Notes under the pieces: model-generated
Database searches by the model: none
What the model was told of the DNA's origin: nothing
Seen by the model: only the letters and a program-made list of their open reading frames with translations
Shown here: positions 11,914-22,400 of the stretch, piece by piece
Numbering within the stretch: the stretch's first letter is position 1
Layout of the letters: each line of letters starts with the position of its first letter
Made by a program: the position numbers and the translations under genes
NCBI RefSeq assembly: GCF_008831285.2
Contig: NW_022205012.1
Span: 1-39,916 of the forward strand
Direction of reading: 5' to 3'
From: Nymphaea colorata
Lineage: Eukaryota; Streptophyta; Magnoliopsida; Nymphaeales; Nymphaeaceae
Length of the DNA stretch: 39,916 nt

Positions 11914-12747
11914 TCAAGTTAGTGATAAAGTTATCGATGCATTCATAAGGATCAAGTATTTGCTCTGGCGAGTTATCGATGAAAGCTCGCTTTCCTTGTG
12001 TATCAGCTCTGACCTTGCCTATAATGCTTCTCTTCTGAACTCATCTATAGCCACTAATGATTCCTTGACCTGTCTCTTCAATTCCTTTATTTAACCCTAT
12101 CTCCTTTACAGCTATTTTTCAGATCTGTTTTTAATCCCTCAATTATTCCATTTCCAAGAAAGTGGAGACGTCTCTTGCTGGCTACCCTCATATTCTTCAA
12201 TCTTTAGCTTCAAAAATTACAGTTCCTCCTTGGTCTGCTGCTCGCTGAGTTATTTCTACCTAAGTTCTTTAATGTATTGGTCGCGTTCAATCATGCATTT
12301 TTTCAGCTATTCATAGAGATCCTCACTCATTTTATACAGTTCGTCGCGTTCTTTCATGATTTCTTCCCATTTGTCCGGTTTGTCCCTGCTTTGCTTATCG
12401 TTGATGAGTTCCTAATCAAGCTCAGATTAAAGGAATTTGAGATGATTTTAGTAGGCCTAATTTTTCTATCGCTAGAGTGAGAGTATTTCCTCGAGAGCAT
12501 CCGATGGTAGGGAAGAATCATGGCTGGACGATCTGGCGCTTGAAGGAGATAGTTCCTCGCGTTCGAGAGCTATGGCGGTCCTTATTGTAGCTCTTGCATC
12601 GAGGCACTTATCGAACTTGTGCACTTTGAGTGATTGAAGTTCCTTCGCTAGTGGAAAACCAATTTTAATAATGGCCATTCCGATTATTTCCTCATTTGAG
12701 ATACTTTGACCCTTCGGGCCCTTCTCAACTGAATTGCAGACCAGCAT
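11914..12747 (-). CDS. Coiled-coil protein
   Basis: The start is ATG 12745-12747, preceded in frame by TGA; the stop is TGA 11914-11916. Residues 1 to about 90 form a possible N-terminal domain (IGMAIIKIGFPLAKELQSLK) followed by a Ser-rich stretch. The rest is a long Lys/Glu/Gln coiled coil, with KWEEIMKERDELYKMSEDLY and EELQFLKLKIEEYEG as clear heptad-like parts, ending ARSELIHKESELSSITRQSK. Many Gln codons here are TAG/TAA. The same frame runs through except for one TGA near 12150, which must lie in an intron of length divisible by three (one candidate is 48 nt, long for this genome). Product about 260 residues. No family recognised; a cytoskeletal or ciliary role is only a guess. Its start codon lies 20 bp from that of the next gene on the opposite strand. 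Confidence 0.75.
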
Positions 12748-12767
12748 GATCTGGAGCTGTATTTAAC
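12748..12767. promoter_or_regulatory. 20-bp divergent intergenic gap
   Basis: Only 20 bp separate the start codons of the divergent genes at 12747 (-) and 12768 (+). If both starts are right, the two promoters must share this gap or lie within the opposing transcription units. No TATA-like motif stands out beyond the short TATTTAA at 12760-12766. Confidence 0.35.
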
Positions 12768-13103
12768 ATGTTCAACGTTCTGGGAGGGGAGATCGGAGTT
12801 TTAGCTATCAAATTCAAGCGTAAGGTCGCTATTGAACCTCAGACGATTGCCTGTGACGTGGGCAGGATCACTCGGTGTGGAAAATTTGTTATCTAAATTC
12901 TTCGAACTGTACCAAGCCTCATCACAAGTGTATAGGTGTTAGATGGTCGGGCATTAACACCGCCACATTCCTACACTCTTGCGTTCAACCTCCACTTGAA
13001 CATAATATAAAATCAGTTATCAATAAAGATTGCCCTGTCCTGCCATGCGGGTATCGAGGGTATGGAAGTATTCATATAAAATGATTTGGTTGGGAATGAT
13101 TGA
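12768..13103 (+). CDS. Hypothetical protein (exon structure uncertain)
   Basis: ATG 12768 opens a frame to TGA 13101-13103 with internal TAA/TAG, potentially 111 residues (MFNVLGGEIGVLAIKFKRKV at the start; HAGIEGMEVFIQNDLVGN at the end). It has a beta-rich look with no TM segment. In 12880-12940 a different frame (VENLLSKFFELYQASSQ) also looks coding, so the true mRNA may contain small introns that I could not place, and the single-frame translation should not be trusted through that part. No family recognised. It lies head-to-head with the coiled-coil gene and ends 3 bp before the SHIPPO gene. Confidence 0.45.
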
Positions 13104-13106
13104 TAG

Positions 13107-13910
13107 ATGTATAATAATTATAGAAACAATATAATTTCTTCTAATGCTGTCGATTTCTTGGAAGTAAGCACGCAAGCACCAGTCGAACCAAAGTCCATCC
13201 AAGGCTACCTATGCCTTCCCCAAGGACAAACGCTTCAAAAGCAAGGAAAATGCAGTGTACTTATCAGTTTATCTAGATGCGATTCCTTCTATAACTTACC
13301 CACTTACATGGGAAGAGCTCCTGCCTCCGGCATCGGTAGAGGCACCAAGACGCAGATCGTTAATCCCTCTATCAGCAATCCTTCCCCTCTCAACTACAAC
13401 ATCAAGTCTCCCTTTGAGACGGAAAAGAAGGGCATAAAGTTTGGTCTAGGTAGGGAGAACATCAAATGCAACGGCCTATTCAAAAAGTCAGAAACACCAG
13501 AACCAGGGCATTACCAGATCAGCAACAGTTTTTCCCAATCGAAGGGCTTCTCCATTTACTCAAAATTGCCAGCGCCTTAACTTTCGAACTTGAAAAACCC
13601 TGGCCCCGGCCATTACAAATCAGGCGAGTCACTCAACTCCAGCGGTCGGTACATTCTGTCCCAGATGGGAAACTGTCCCTCCTATAAGATCAAGGACTTC
13701 AAATTAAAATAAGCCTTGCAGCTGACTCCAGGACCGGGCCAGTATAATTTCCAAGGGGAGAACTTGAACGCTTCTGGAAAGTACGCTACTTCCAACCACG
13801 AGAGTAGCAGATGCAGAAGTTTCAGCAAATCTGCTAAGACTCTTGTAACGAAGCGAAACAATCCCGGCCCAGGAGCCTATAACTATTACTCAGAATTTGG
13901 AGCCAAATGA
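13107..13910 (+). CDS. SHIPPO/ODF3-repeat (STPGPGxY) protein
   Basis: Start ATG 13107, stop TGA 13908-13910, two introns (13164-13182 and 13257-13276), giving 254 residues. Four clear Pro-Gly-Pro repeats are present: TPEPGHY near 13497, NPGPGHY near 13600, TPGPGQY near 13722 and NPGPGAY near 13861. An earlier degenerate repeat, YNLPTYMGRAPASGIG, follows the second intron. The STPGPGxY repeat defines the SHIPPO1/ODF3 family of axonemal microtubule-associated proteins, several of which are microtubule inner proteins of cilia. The in-frame TAA codons within the repeat region (for instance just after the first PEPGHY repeat) read as Gln. A role in the ciliary axoneme or cortical microtubules is inferred from the family. 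The start is 3 bp from the preceding stop, which is unusually tight even for a compact ciliate genome. Confidence 0.88.
13164..13182 (+). other. Intron, 19 nt (SHIPPO gene)
   Basis: gtaagcacgcaagcaccag, phase 0. Removal joins AVDFLE to SNQSPSKATYAFPKDKRF. The donor GTAAG is canonical. Read-through would change frame by 19 nt. Confidence 0.82.
13257..13276 (+). other. Intron, 20 nt (SHIPPO gene)
   Basis: gtacttatcagtttatctag. Removal joins FKSKENAV to CDSFYNLPTYMGR, the first SHIPPO-like segment. Together with the 19-nt intron it brings the gene back to its starting frame. Confidence 0.8.
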
Positions 13911-14253
13911 TCACTTTCTATATTACTCATCAACGTATTCACCTCCTACATATTCCAATCCAACTTACTTGCATATGATATGGGAAAATCTACTATTTAC
14001 TTTGAAAAAGTATTTCTTAGATAATTATGAAACATCTCTTGAGGATTGCATCCATCAAAACTGCAAAAGCTCAGGGTTTATTAGGTGGGTAAACGAGATA
14101 ATGAAGGTGGGTTATTCAAATATAGTTCTTTAATGTAGGTGATTCAATTAATGTAATGCCAGTTTTAGATTTTAATGAACTTGCAATAAATAAAGCCGGA
14201 GCAACGAGGTGGAGGATCGCTCACATATAATCGCGCTCACTAAAAATCCGCGC
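13911..14253. other. Intergenic region, AT-rich
   Basis: Between the SHIPPO stop and the first Met that I trust in the next gene. It is AT-rich, with short ORFs in several frames and no supportable gene, tRNA or repeat. The last ~45 bp may already be coding: the frame of the next gene is open back to about 14197. Confidence 0.5.
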
Positions 14254-17200
14254 ATGAACGAATTCACCAGCGAGAGGATCGTGGAGCGATTGACCGAAAA
14301 GGATCTGATCAAGATTCAAAAAATAATGAAGAAACATACCTCACTCAATATCACTGCCTTCCTCCGAACCCTCAGGAACATCCTATCACCTACCCGACGA
14401 GGATTTCTATCTAACTTACGGCCTGTTTCGGCTCTTCCAAGACGCCTGCCTTGAGTTTCGCAAAAATGAAATCACCTTTAACGACTTCTCCACAGTCATC
14501 ACTGAAAAAATACCCACCGCCAATCAAGATCTACGCCTCACATAGAAGCTTTACCCTATGGGCTCGATATTCCCGATACAATCAAGCGCAAGATCTTTGC
14601 TCCAGAGGTTATCGGAAAAGTTTTAGAAGAAAGGGAAAGACTTTAGGAGAGGCCTTATCTTCTGATAAGTATCTTCATCTCAACCGAAGAGTCGCACAAA
14701 GTTTATACTCTCTCCAGAACAACTGCTTCTTCACCATTGACTACCCCTCTACCGAGATAAGAGTGCTCGACCAAAGATTTGAGCCTCTTCAGGTGTGCAG
14801 ACATAGCTATAAGTGTCCAAACGCGATGCAATCGTCACATGGATCGCCTGGTCTGAACATGAACAGCGTTGGCTGCCTTCTTGGCAACTATTCCATCTCA
14901 CTGTGGGCAAAAGAAGACGATTTCAGATATTAAGTCAATATTCCGCTATCTATATCACGGCTCACTCGACCATATGTGGTATTGGGTATATGGAAAGCTG
15001 CAAAATGTGGTGGGGACTGGATGATAGACCCACTGTCTACATCCTCAGTCACTACAACTTCGAGCCCGAATACGAGTTACCCATTTCAAAATGATAAAGG
15101 AAAAGCAGACTGAAAAATTCCAAACAGTGGAACTCAAATATCGTAAATTACTCTGTGTTGCCTTTGAACGAAATGTCTTTCTACTTCACTTTAAAAACGA
15201 TAACTAATCACTCAGTTGCGTAGCTTCAAGACCAGCATCACATCCCTTGCGTTTTCAGAAACATATCAGGCCTTTTTGTTAGTTCCTTCGATACAACCTT
15301 TGCTTCTTATGAACTTTCTCAGCATATGGACCTCACTTAGAAAGGTGTCTTCTAAGGGCATCGCGGATTGGTGTCGCTTCTGGGTGTTTTAGAAGGAAGG
15401 CCAGTTGTCTTTTCAATCGATTAACGCTCGATAATCAAGTTGTGGGACATTCGTGATTTTTCCTGCTACCAGACATTTTAAGTCTGCGAAATGTGGATTT
15501 TCGACAGGTGATAGGCCTTCCCTAGGCATTGTGCTTTGTGGGCAGCAAGCATGTCTGCTACCGCTGGCAGCGCTTCAGCGAATTCAAGGAAACTTAACGA
15601 GTTTTGCTCATCACACAGCTTCAGAAGGACATCCTCATGGTGACCAGCAAGGAAGTTCGCCTTTACAGCCACAGCAACGGTGTCCTCTTCAAAGTTCTCA
15701 AGGGTGTTTTCGGCAATGTGCACATTGCGAAGGCTCATTTAATCTAAATAAGAAAGATCATCCTACTAGCCAACGAATAAGGTGAGATAAAGATATACTC
15801 TACCAAGATTTAGCCTTCTGGTAACTCATACCGAGCTCCCCAAGCCTCACTCCTTCCACTTCCAGCCTGAAACTTAGCTGCTACTATTGCCTGTTTGGGA
15901 TAGATTAGGATCTGCCAGTTCAAAGAAATTAGCTAATTTGCCCTAAAACGCAGAATATACAATGATAAGTAAGTGATCAAGCATTGCCACATCTCGCCTG
16001 CTCACGATCTCATCATTGTCCAGTACGATGGTCCACACCTATTCTTCTATCCTTCTAAAGGGCGAAACCATTAGGGTTTTTGCTTCTCGAGGATCTTGTG
16101 CAAGTTGATCTTCTACCTGACAAAAATGTAGTCCTTCTGCTCTGCAAAGATAAGCTCCTGGTGTTTTCATTCAAAAAATTCCTCAACAGCATATCATTCT
16201 TCATGAAAAGAGCCATTTTCCTCTGGGATAAGGAATCCTTAGCCTCCAGTAAAATAAGAATCTTTTCATCTTCTCTAGCAAGCACAGGGTTTATCGTTTT
16301 CGGTAACTAGGTGATTGTAACATCTAATATATCTTCTCTCCAGTGCAAATTACACTTTAATTGGCATCTTCTCAAGGAGGGCATAGCCCAAATCCAAAAA
16401 GAACATTACAATCCTTATCGTGTATCCAATGAAGACCATCGTGAAGCATTCGAAATGAACAAACCTTCACTTCTCATAGACGAGAGCAGTCAAGCCGTCC
16501 TATAGGATCAAAAATACGTTCACCATGGTGGATAAAACCGTAGCTTTGAACTCTTATCCCGAGTTAACATCTTCTACTGCGTTACTGATGAGCAGGCCAC
16601 TACTTTCTACGACCAAAATTGCCAAGCTAGAGGGGTCATCACTTTCAGATAGACCCTTCCTCTCAATTGGGACCTCCACAACTATACAGAGCAGGAGTTT
16701 AGCGAATTTTAATTTGTGCTTGATTTCATAGAGCAGGAAAAACAGGCCAAAGGGGATTCTAAGGCCTTAATCTCGCTTCTCCTGCGTTCAGCAGTCAGGA
16801 AATCATCACTCTCAACATGCTGAGTCCATCTAAGGGAGAGCCTAGGGCGAGCAGTCTTCGTGAGAAGAAGATGATCCTCTAAAAATAGCGTGATTAACGG
16901 CTCAAATATGAGAACTTCCTGTAGGTGAGGAGGAGCGAGTAGCTGATAAAGCTCAAGCAGATCAACCGGTCAACCAATTAAAAATACGTCAGTGAGTCTC
17001 TCGCCTTCCTTAACATCAACCGCAACAAGTTGCTCCTTAGCAAGGGTGTTCCCGAAGCATAACTACCTCAAATCCGTACCTTGGAGGCCAAGCTGAACGC
17101 AGTGATAAACCGTGACTAGAAGAAGAGTATGGTATCCAAGTACAGTCATCCTGTAGAGTACGGTTCCCCAACAAAAAAGGCTCCAGTAGCTACTGAGGAG

Positions 17201-17359
17201 CCTTCCAAGACCAAGGAGTAGTGGGTATTACGCGGTCAATCAGACAGATAATCCGTAAAGGAGCACCTTAGGAGGCTGGACCTAACCTTACGCCAGAGCA
17301 AATTTCAGCACAAGGCGAGGACAAACTCACTGCCCTTCTTGAGGAACAGCAATCCGTGA
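14254..17359 (+). CDS. WD40-repeat protein with N-terminal EF-hand-like region
   Basis: Large multi-exon gene. The N terminus (ERIVERLTEKDLIKIQKIMK) is helical; at about 14400-14510 DFYLTYGLFRLFQDACLEFR then EITFNDFSTVITEKI has the shape of an EF-hand helix-loop-helix. WD blades follow; the clearest at 15340-15480 includes QGHRGLVSLLGVLEGRPVVF then SIIKLWDIRDFSCYQTF. Others are LLANEQGEIKIYST near 15750 and a propeller-like run at 16060-16300. At 16350-16770 one frame reads as a conserved-looking region ending FVLDFIEQEKQAKGDSKALI. The C-terminal 500 bp is a basic coiled coil ending at TGA 17357-17359. EF-hand plus WD40 proteins of this plan are common in ciliates and other ciliated protists (WDR49/WDR64-like), often ciliary; that assignment is by architecture only. 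Frame changes indicate many introns that I did not all place, and the start is provisional. Confidence 0.72.
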
Positions 17360-17429
17360 GGCCGAGGGAATGATGAGTGTAGAGTATAGTTGGAAAGGTG
17401 GGGAGGAGGAGGGATATTGGGGGATGGGA

Positions 17430-17885
17430 TCAATATAGGGCAGCACAGCGCCCTTCCTGTTTTTAAATTGAAGGTTGTTCAAGAGTTTGATAGTGGAGTT
17501 CGAGGTCGAGCCGGCAGACCGGACAGCGTCGGTTTACCTTCAGCCATGCCTTGGCGCAGTGGCTGTGGAAGATGTGCCCGCAGGGGAGTCGCTTTATGGG
17601 TTCGTCTGCATCAGCCATAAACTACCCACTTGGAAACCATCCATACAGATCGTACACTTCTGTTTGGATTTTCCCATCTTCATGTTCTTTATCAGCTTCC
17701 GGTATTTGTGTGGTAACCCGTTACTTTCGGAATAGGTCCTGTTGTTCTCAATCTCCAGCGACAGTCTCTAGATTAGTCGGTGGTTACTAAAACCTGCTCG
17801 ATGATGGCTTCCTCGATTGACTCCAGCGAAGGCGGGAGGGGTGTCTGCGTATGAAGGGTCTTACCTACTCTTGATTAACCTGCAT
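17430..17885 (-). CDS. RING-H2 finger protein, probable E3 ubiquitin ligase
   Basis: Fully resolved: ATG 17883-17885, introns 17845-17864, 17768-17793 and 17606-17625, stop TGA 17430-17432, 129 residues. Residues 15-35 form a short acidic helix. The RING-H2 has all eight zinc ligands in C3H2C3 order: C62, C65, C80, H82, H85, C88, C99, C102, with the usual Trp (W92) before the last pair. The third intron lies inside the RING between C65 and C80, and its removal is what makes the finger intact. No transmembrane segment or other domain is seen, so this is a small soluble RING protein. RING-H2 proteins bind E2 enzymes; the substrate cannot be inferred. The TAA after PSI is read as Gln, giving a tail QKQEGRCAALY. 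It is convergent with the WD40 gene, stops 70 bp apart. Confidence 0.93.
17606..17625 (-). other. Intron, 20 nt (RING-H2 gene)
   Basis: gtagtttatggctgatgcag on the minus strand. Removal joins CTICMDGFQV to DEPIKRLPCGHIFH. The RING consensus on both sides makes this the best-supported intron in the window. Confidence 0.93.
17768..17793 (-). other. Intron, 26 nt (RING-H2 gene)
   Basis: GT...AG, phase 0 on the minus strand. Removal joins SIEEAIIEQ to RLSLEIENNR, a continuous acidic helix. Confidence 0.82.
17845..17864 (-). other. Intron, 20 nt (RING-H2 gene)
   Basis: gtaagacccttcatacgcag on the minus strand, phase 0, with canonical GTAAG donor. Removal joins MQVNQEQ to TPLPPSLESIEEA. Confidence 0.85.
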
Positions 17886-18078
17886 TTTTAGACTCAGAGC
17901 ACTGTGCGAATTCTAACTTATTTAATAATTATTAATGGGGAATAAAAGTATTTTACTTGCCACCTTATGGAACGATGTGATTGCCCATTTCCGACAGAAG
18001 GATATTATTATTTAAACAGGTTCATAAACAAGCCAACTTCCGCTCTGAATCTGATATGATTGAATTATAATATTTCTA
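17886..18078. promoter_or_regulatory. Divergent intergenic region
   Basis: 193 bp between the divergent start codons of the RING-H2 gene and the SNARE gene; AT-rich with short A/T runs. It presumably holds both promoters. No specific element could be recognised. Confidence 0.4.
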
Positions 18079-18705
18079 ATGAAGCGAATTGGACATGAGA
18101 TCCGTTTTGATAATTGCTATCAGACTGCAAAGACCGAGTTGGAATTATTGAAAAAGAAGCCAACCAAGGAGCGTATTGAAAGTGTCCGCGAGTTGTTGAA
18201 GGACTTGGACAAGACCATCGGTAAGATCGAGCAGGAGTTTTACGGCAATTCCAAGATAAATAAAAAAGACGCGGAAAACAAAGTCGCCAACTATAAAATG
18301 CAGCGAAAGACACTAAAGGGATAACTTTAAAGCATCGAGCTGGCCTTCCAACAAAAGGAGCTCTGCCAGCGCACCCCCGCAGAGGAGCTAAACAGTGAAG
18401 AAAAACTCAAGCTGGCCAACAGGTAAATGGCGGAAAGACAACTAGAGCAGGTGAAGAATGCCCGCAAGATGCTGATTGAGGCAAAGACAGTAACCAAAGA
18501 TACGGTGGCTGAGTTGCACAACCAGGTGGAGACGGTTAACAGAATACATGAAGACGTGGAGGAGGCAGATGTTGAGTTGTCGATGATCAACGAGTTCATG
18601 GGCATCATATCGAACCGTAATCTGCTCACAAGGCTCATCTTGTTGGCACTTGCTCTTTTCCTGGGAGCGGCTGACATCGCCATCATAGTGCTCAAGCTCT
18701 CCTGA
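18079..18705 (+). CDS. Vti1-like Qb-SNARE
   Basis: Single uninterrupted frame from ATG 18079 to TGA 18703-18705, 208 residues, close to the usual ~215-230 of Vti1. The N-terminal half is helical and Lys/Glu-rich (SVRELLKDLDKTIGKIEQEF), as expected for the Habc bundle. Residues about 120-183 form the SNARE helix, with AELHNQVETVNRIHEDVEEA around the central layer, where Gln would be the zero-layer residue, and a loop ISNRNLLTR before the membrane. The last ~25 residues are one hydrophobic anchor (ILLALALFLGAADIAIIVLK) with almost nothing after it, making it tail-anchored. Vti1 proteins act in endosome/Golgi and vacuole fusion. The Qb subclass is judged from overall layout, so another Qb or Qc SNARE is possible. 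Confidence 0.8.
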
Positions 18706-18789
18706 TGCTTATGCCAGTCGGCATCTATTTTCATATTCTCATCATATCCACTTATACTCGCTTGCCGCCTTAGTTATTAATTTGGCAGA

Positions 18790-19449
18790 ATGTACTGCTT
18801 CAAGTCGGGACTCAAACAGCAGCAACTTCTCAGAGCCTATGCACTCAAGCACTGCTACGAAGAGGCGAGAGTGTTCGAAAAGTCAAAAGCGCAAAACCCA
18901 ACACAGGTACCTGTTGCTGGAACTTGCTTGATCGTGAGGAAAGGACGAGTGAGGAATGAGTCGGATTTCGGCTATAAGGAGGAACTCAAGACAAACGTGC
19001 TCAAGAAGATATTCTTTGTATACCTGGAGACCACTGAAGATCTGCTAGCTTTTCTGTGGAAGCACACACAGGAGAAGGATAATCACTTCGGACTGCTTCT
19101 AGTAGAGGATGCACAGCTCTACTTCGGAGGTAATTGTATTGATAACACAGACCATTTCGAATACCGAGAGTGCGGACCTTCCTTTCTAATCTTCGTGAAG
19201 CTGCTAAAGTTGCTAGCGGTGAAGTTGCGCATCAAGGGTAGGGTCAGCTTCAGCTACGCCTATCGTGAGGAAGTCTTCAACAAGGCTCACTTCGAGGAGT
19301 TTTTGCGCAGTGAGGATGCAACCGATTGGGAAATCGCACAGGGGGAAGTCCTTAAAAGCGGGGAAAGGTATGAAAGCGACCAGACCAAGCTATTCTTTAC
19401 CCAGTATGGCATCCAGCTTGATCCAAAATCACGCTAGGAAAAGAAGTGA
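18790..19449 (+). CDS. Hypothetical protein, 219 aa
   Basis: One uninterrupted frame from ATG 18790 to TGA 19447-19449, with a single TAG (read Gln) four codons before the end. The protein is soluble-looking with mixed alpha/beta composition: KKIFFVYLETTEDLLAFLWK, then GLLLVEDAQLYFGGNCIDN, then PSFLIFVKLLKLLAVKLRIK. No signal peptide, membrane anchor or known motif. GC content and codon use match its neighbours. I do not recognise a family. It follows the SNARE gene by 84 bp on the same strand and is convergent with the giant coiled-coil gene, stops 35 bp apart. Confidence 0.75.
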
Positions 19450-19484
19450 TATCGGTATTTTTGGGAATATGATAAAAATATGTA

Positions 19485-22400
19485 TCAGGCGATAAGCTGG
19501 ACACAGATGGGGCTTCCCTACACTGCTCTTTCCACATTGCCTGACAGCAAGGCAATTATAAACGGACGCTGGATGACTAAGTCTTCGTGGTGCGGCGTAT
19601 ACAGGACACTGTTCGGAAACTTGCTTTTCCAGCCAACTTAAATATTTTCGGCGAGAAGGACAGTTTCGCCTAGCTTTTGGCTGATGTCTGCAAAGTGGAA
19701 CTCATTTTTTATCTGCACTTCGGGAACATAGATGCGTGAATACTTCTACTTTTTCACATCGACAATGTTCTTGATGAAGTGCTTGATGTAGAAGAAGGCT
19801 GTAAGGTCGGGATTTTTGGCGCTCATGGCGAGAAATTCCTCGGCTTCGATGACCATAAGTTTATATTTTGGTATTACTGGAAGGAAGAAGCCGGTTTCGC
19901 TGGAATTTGAGGATTGGATGCTGGTGACTGCTTCTTCTGGAGTTATTAGTAAATAGTTGACTTGCTCCATTCCAACTTCCAGGGTGCACCTCCTGCTCAT
20001 TTGAGGCAATTTTTCTGTAAGAAGCAGTGCGGTTTCATCTAATCCATCAACATCAGACAAGTCGAATTTATCCTTTAGATGCACGAGACTGCTCAGATCT
20101 TTATTTGCACGTTAGATCATGTTAAATGTTTTTATGTCGAATTATTTTTTGTGGAAAAGGAGAGCAGTCACCAGCAGCTCCCTATACAAAAGCTCAGTTT
20201 ATGCCTTTTACCTAAAATGCAACAGTTTTTTGTGCTTTTTGCTGAGATAGTATGCCAATATGACGTTGAATGAAGAATAGTTGAAATTAGCAGTATTCTT
20301 GTAGCCTGAATTTATCTGAGTCAATATGTTTCCGCACAGTGAGAGATTCAAGTTGAATCTCACTCCTCCGTTTTCGGTTAATGGCGTTTCTTCAGTTGCT
20401 TCAAACAAAGTTCGTCTGAGCACATACTTACGTTCGGTTTCGGATTTTGCCTTTATGTAGACCTCACCGAGCCGACGGCACTTCTTTTCGAAGTCTAGGA
20501 AGTGGCGGAGGGTCTATGTGTCAGTGACTGACTTGATGTCGAAGATGAATTCGATCTTCTGGGCGTAGGGGTCGTTTTGGAAGAGGAATCTGCTGAAATT
20601 GAAGCCCAAGTTTAAAAAGTTCTCCATTTTGTGGGCCAGCATATAGTCGCACACGTACTCTCCTGCCTCGAATTCCTTGTGAAACACTGCTAGGCCAACT
20701 TCTAAGCCCTTGCTATTCTTGGCAACCAGGATGGCTAATGTGGAGTAGAGATTTATGTCTTCCATTATGGTTTGATTGCTGTTCAGACTCTTCACTTCTG
20801 TTGAAGAGAGATCAAGAATTTCCTGGATTTTGGGAAGCAGTTCAGCCTAATTGACGAATTGCTGATAGACTATGAACTGTTCTTCTTCTTTGATGTATGC
20901 TCTTACTTCCTACTGGACTTGTTTTACTTCAGATTTTAGAAGCTCTCTTTCTCTCTTCTTCAAGTCCTCCTCATACTCTTCAACTTGTTGAGCAATCTAG
21001 GCTTATTGTTGCTATAAGCTGTGCTAAACTTGTTCCTCCTTTATTGGCAACATTGATGCTTCTTGGCCAATCTGCTTCTCTTTTTCTGCTTCATTTTCGC
21101 TATTGAGATGGTCAGTCTATGATGATTAAGATTAGCTTTTTTTATTGCTTCTCTTCTTAGATCTATTTCTTTCCTTATCCGACTCTTTTGAAGAATGTCT
21201 TTTTTACCTGCTATTGCTTAGCTACTTTTCCTTACTTTATTTGAGTTCCTGCCTACGCTTCTTTAGCTTCCTTTTCTCTTCCTTCCTTTTTTACTCAGAC
21301 TATCTTTCCTTCTATATTCTAGCCTTTTAGTTTCGGTATACTGCTTCTCTCTTCTTTTATTTTTGTTCATTCTACCTCTATCTTTCCCGAATGAAGTTTT
21401 CCTCCCTCTCTTTTCTCCTCTTCTCAAACAATTATCTTTGTATTCTTTTTCTACTCTATTCTTCGATAATAAGTCTTTGTTTTTCCTTGCGAGCATCTTC
21501 CAAGACTGCCAATCTGACTCGGTTGATAGCTAAAAAGTTCTTTTTATTCTTGTCTTATTTCTTCTGGGGGTATTTGTGAAGGTGAGCTTTGACCTCATCC
21601 ATGAGTGTGTTCATAGGCGGTTCCTAAGACTAAAAGGAAAGCTCTTTCTATCCGTAGACTTCATCTTCAAGTGGAGGAAACAGCTATCTTCGAAGGGCAT
21701 CGGCTTCATAGTCCTCATATGCTTCACGCAAGTTTAAGAGGTGGTTGTTAATTGAATCATTTTTCAAGGTAGGGACGAATTATGGTAATTAGCGAAGAGA
21801 GAAAAGCTAGGATTGGAACTGCTGGACCATCTTTGCTCTTTAAGCTGTTGTTTCAATTATTTCTTTCTTTTCAGTATCTTTAAGTTTAGCCTAGGCTTCT
21901 CCTGGGTACTGCTGAGGCGAACGCAAATAGAACTCCACCAGATTCTCTATCTTTTACTTTTAATGGAAGTTGTCATGAGTGGTGATTCGAGCATACTGTT
22001 ATTTTTTCTTCTCTTCATTCCTAAACTGGATCATGGTCTTGGACTAAAGCTCTTTCTGGAGTTTTTCGTTCCTTTCTTGTAATTATTAAATAGTTATTTC
22101 TCTTTTTTCTTCTGAAGTTCGTGGCTTGTTTGGTTATTTTGGTTATATTGCATTTTCGGCGTCGGTTTCTTACTTTTCTGTTTAGCTTTCCATTTAAATG
22201 TTTTCTTTGATAGCTTCCAGCAGATGGGTTTATTCAGCCTTTAAATCTGCGATCAATTCCTTCAATTTTTGGTTTTGGTCATTCATTTATTAAATTTCTT
22301 GTTCCTTTTCCAATCTTAATTGCTATATTTATTGTTAAAGTTCTGCCTTTCTTTGCCAATGTTCCATGTCTTCTTCATCTTCAGAAGGCGCTTCTTATAT

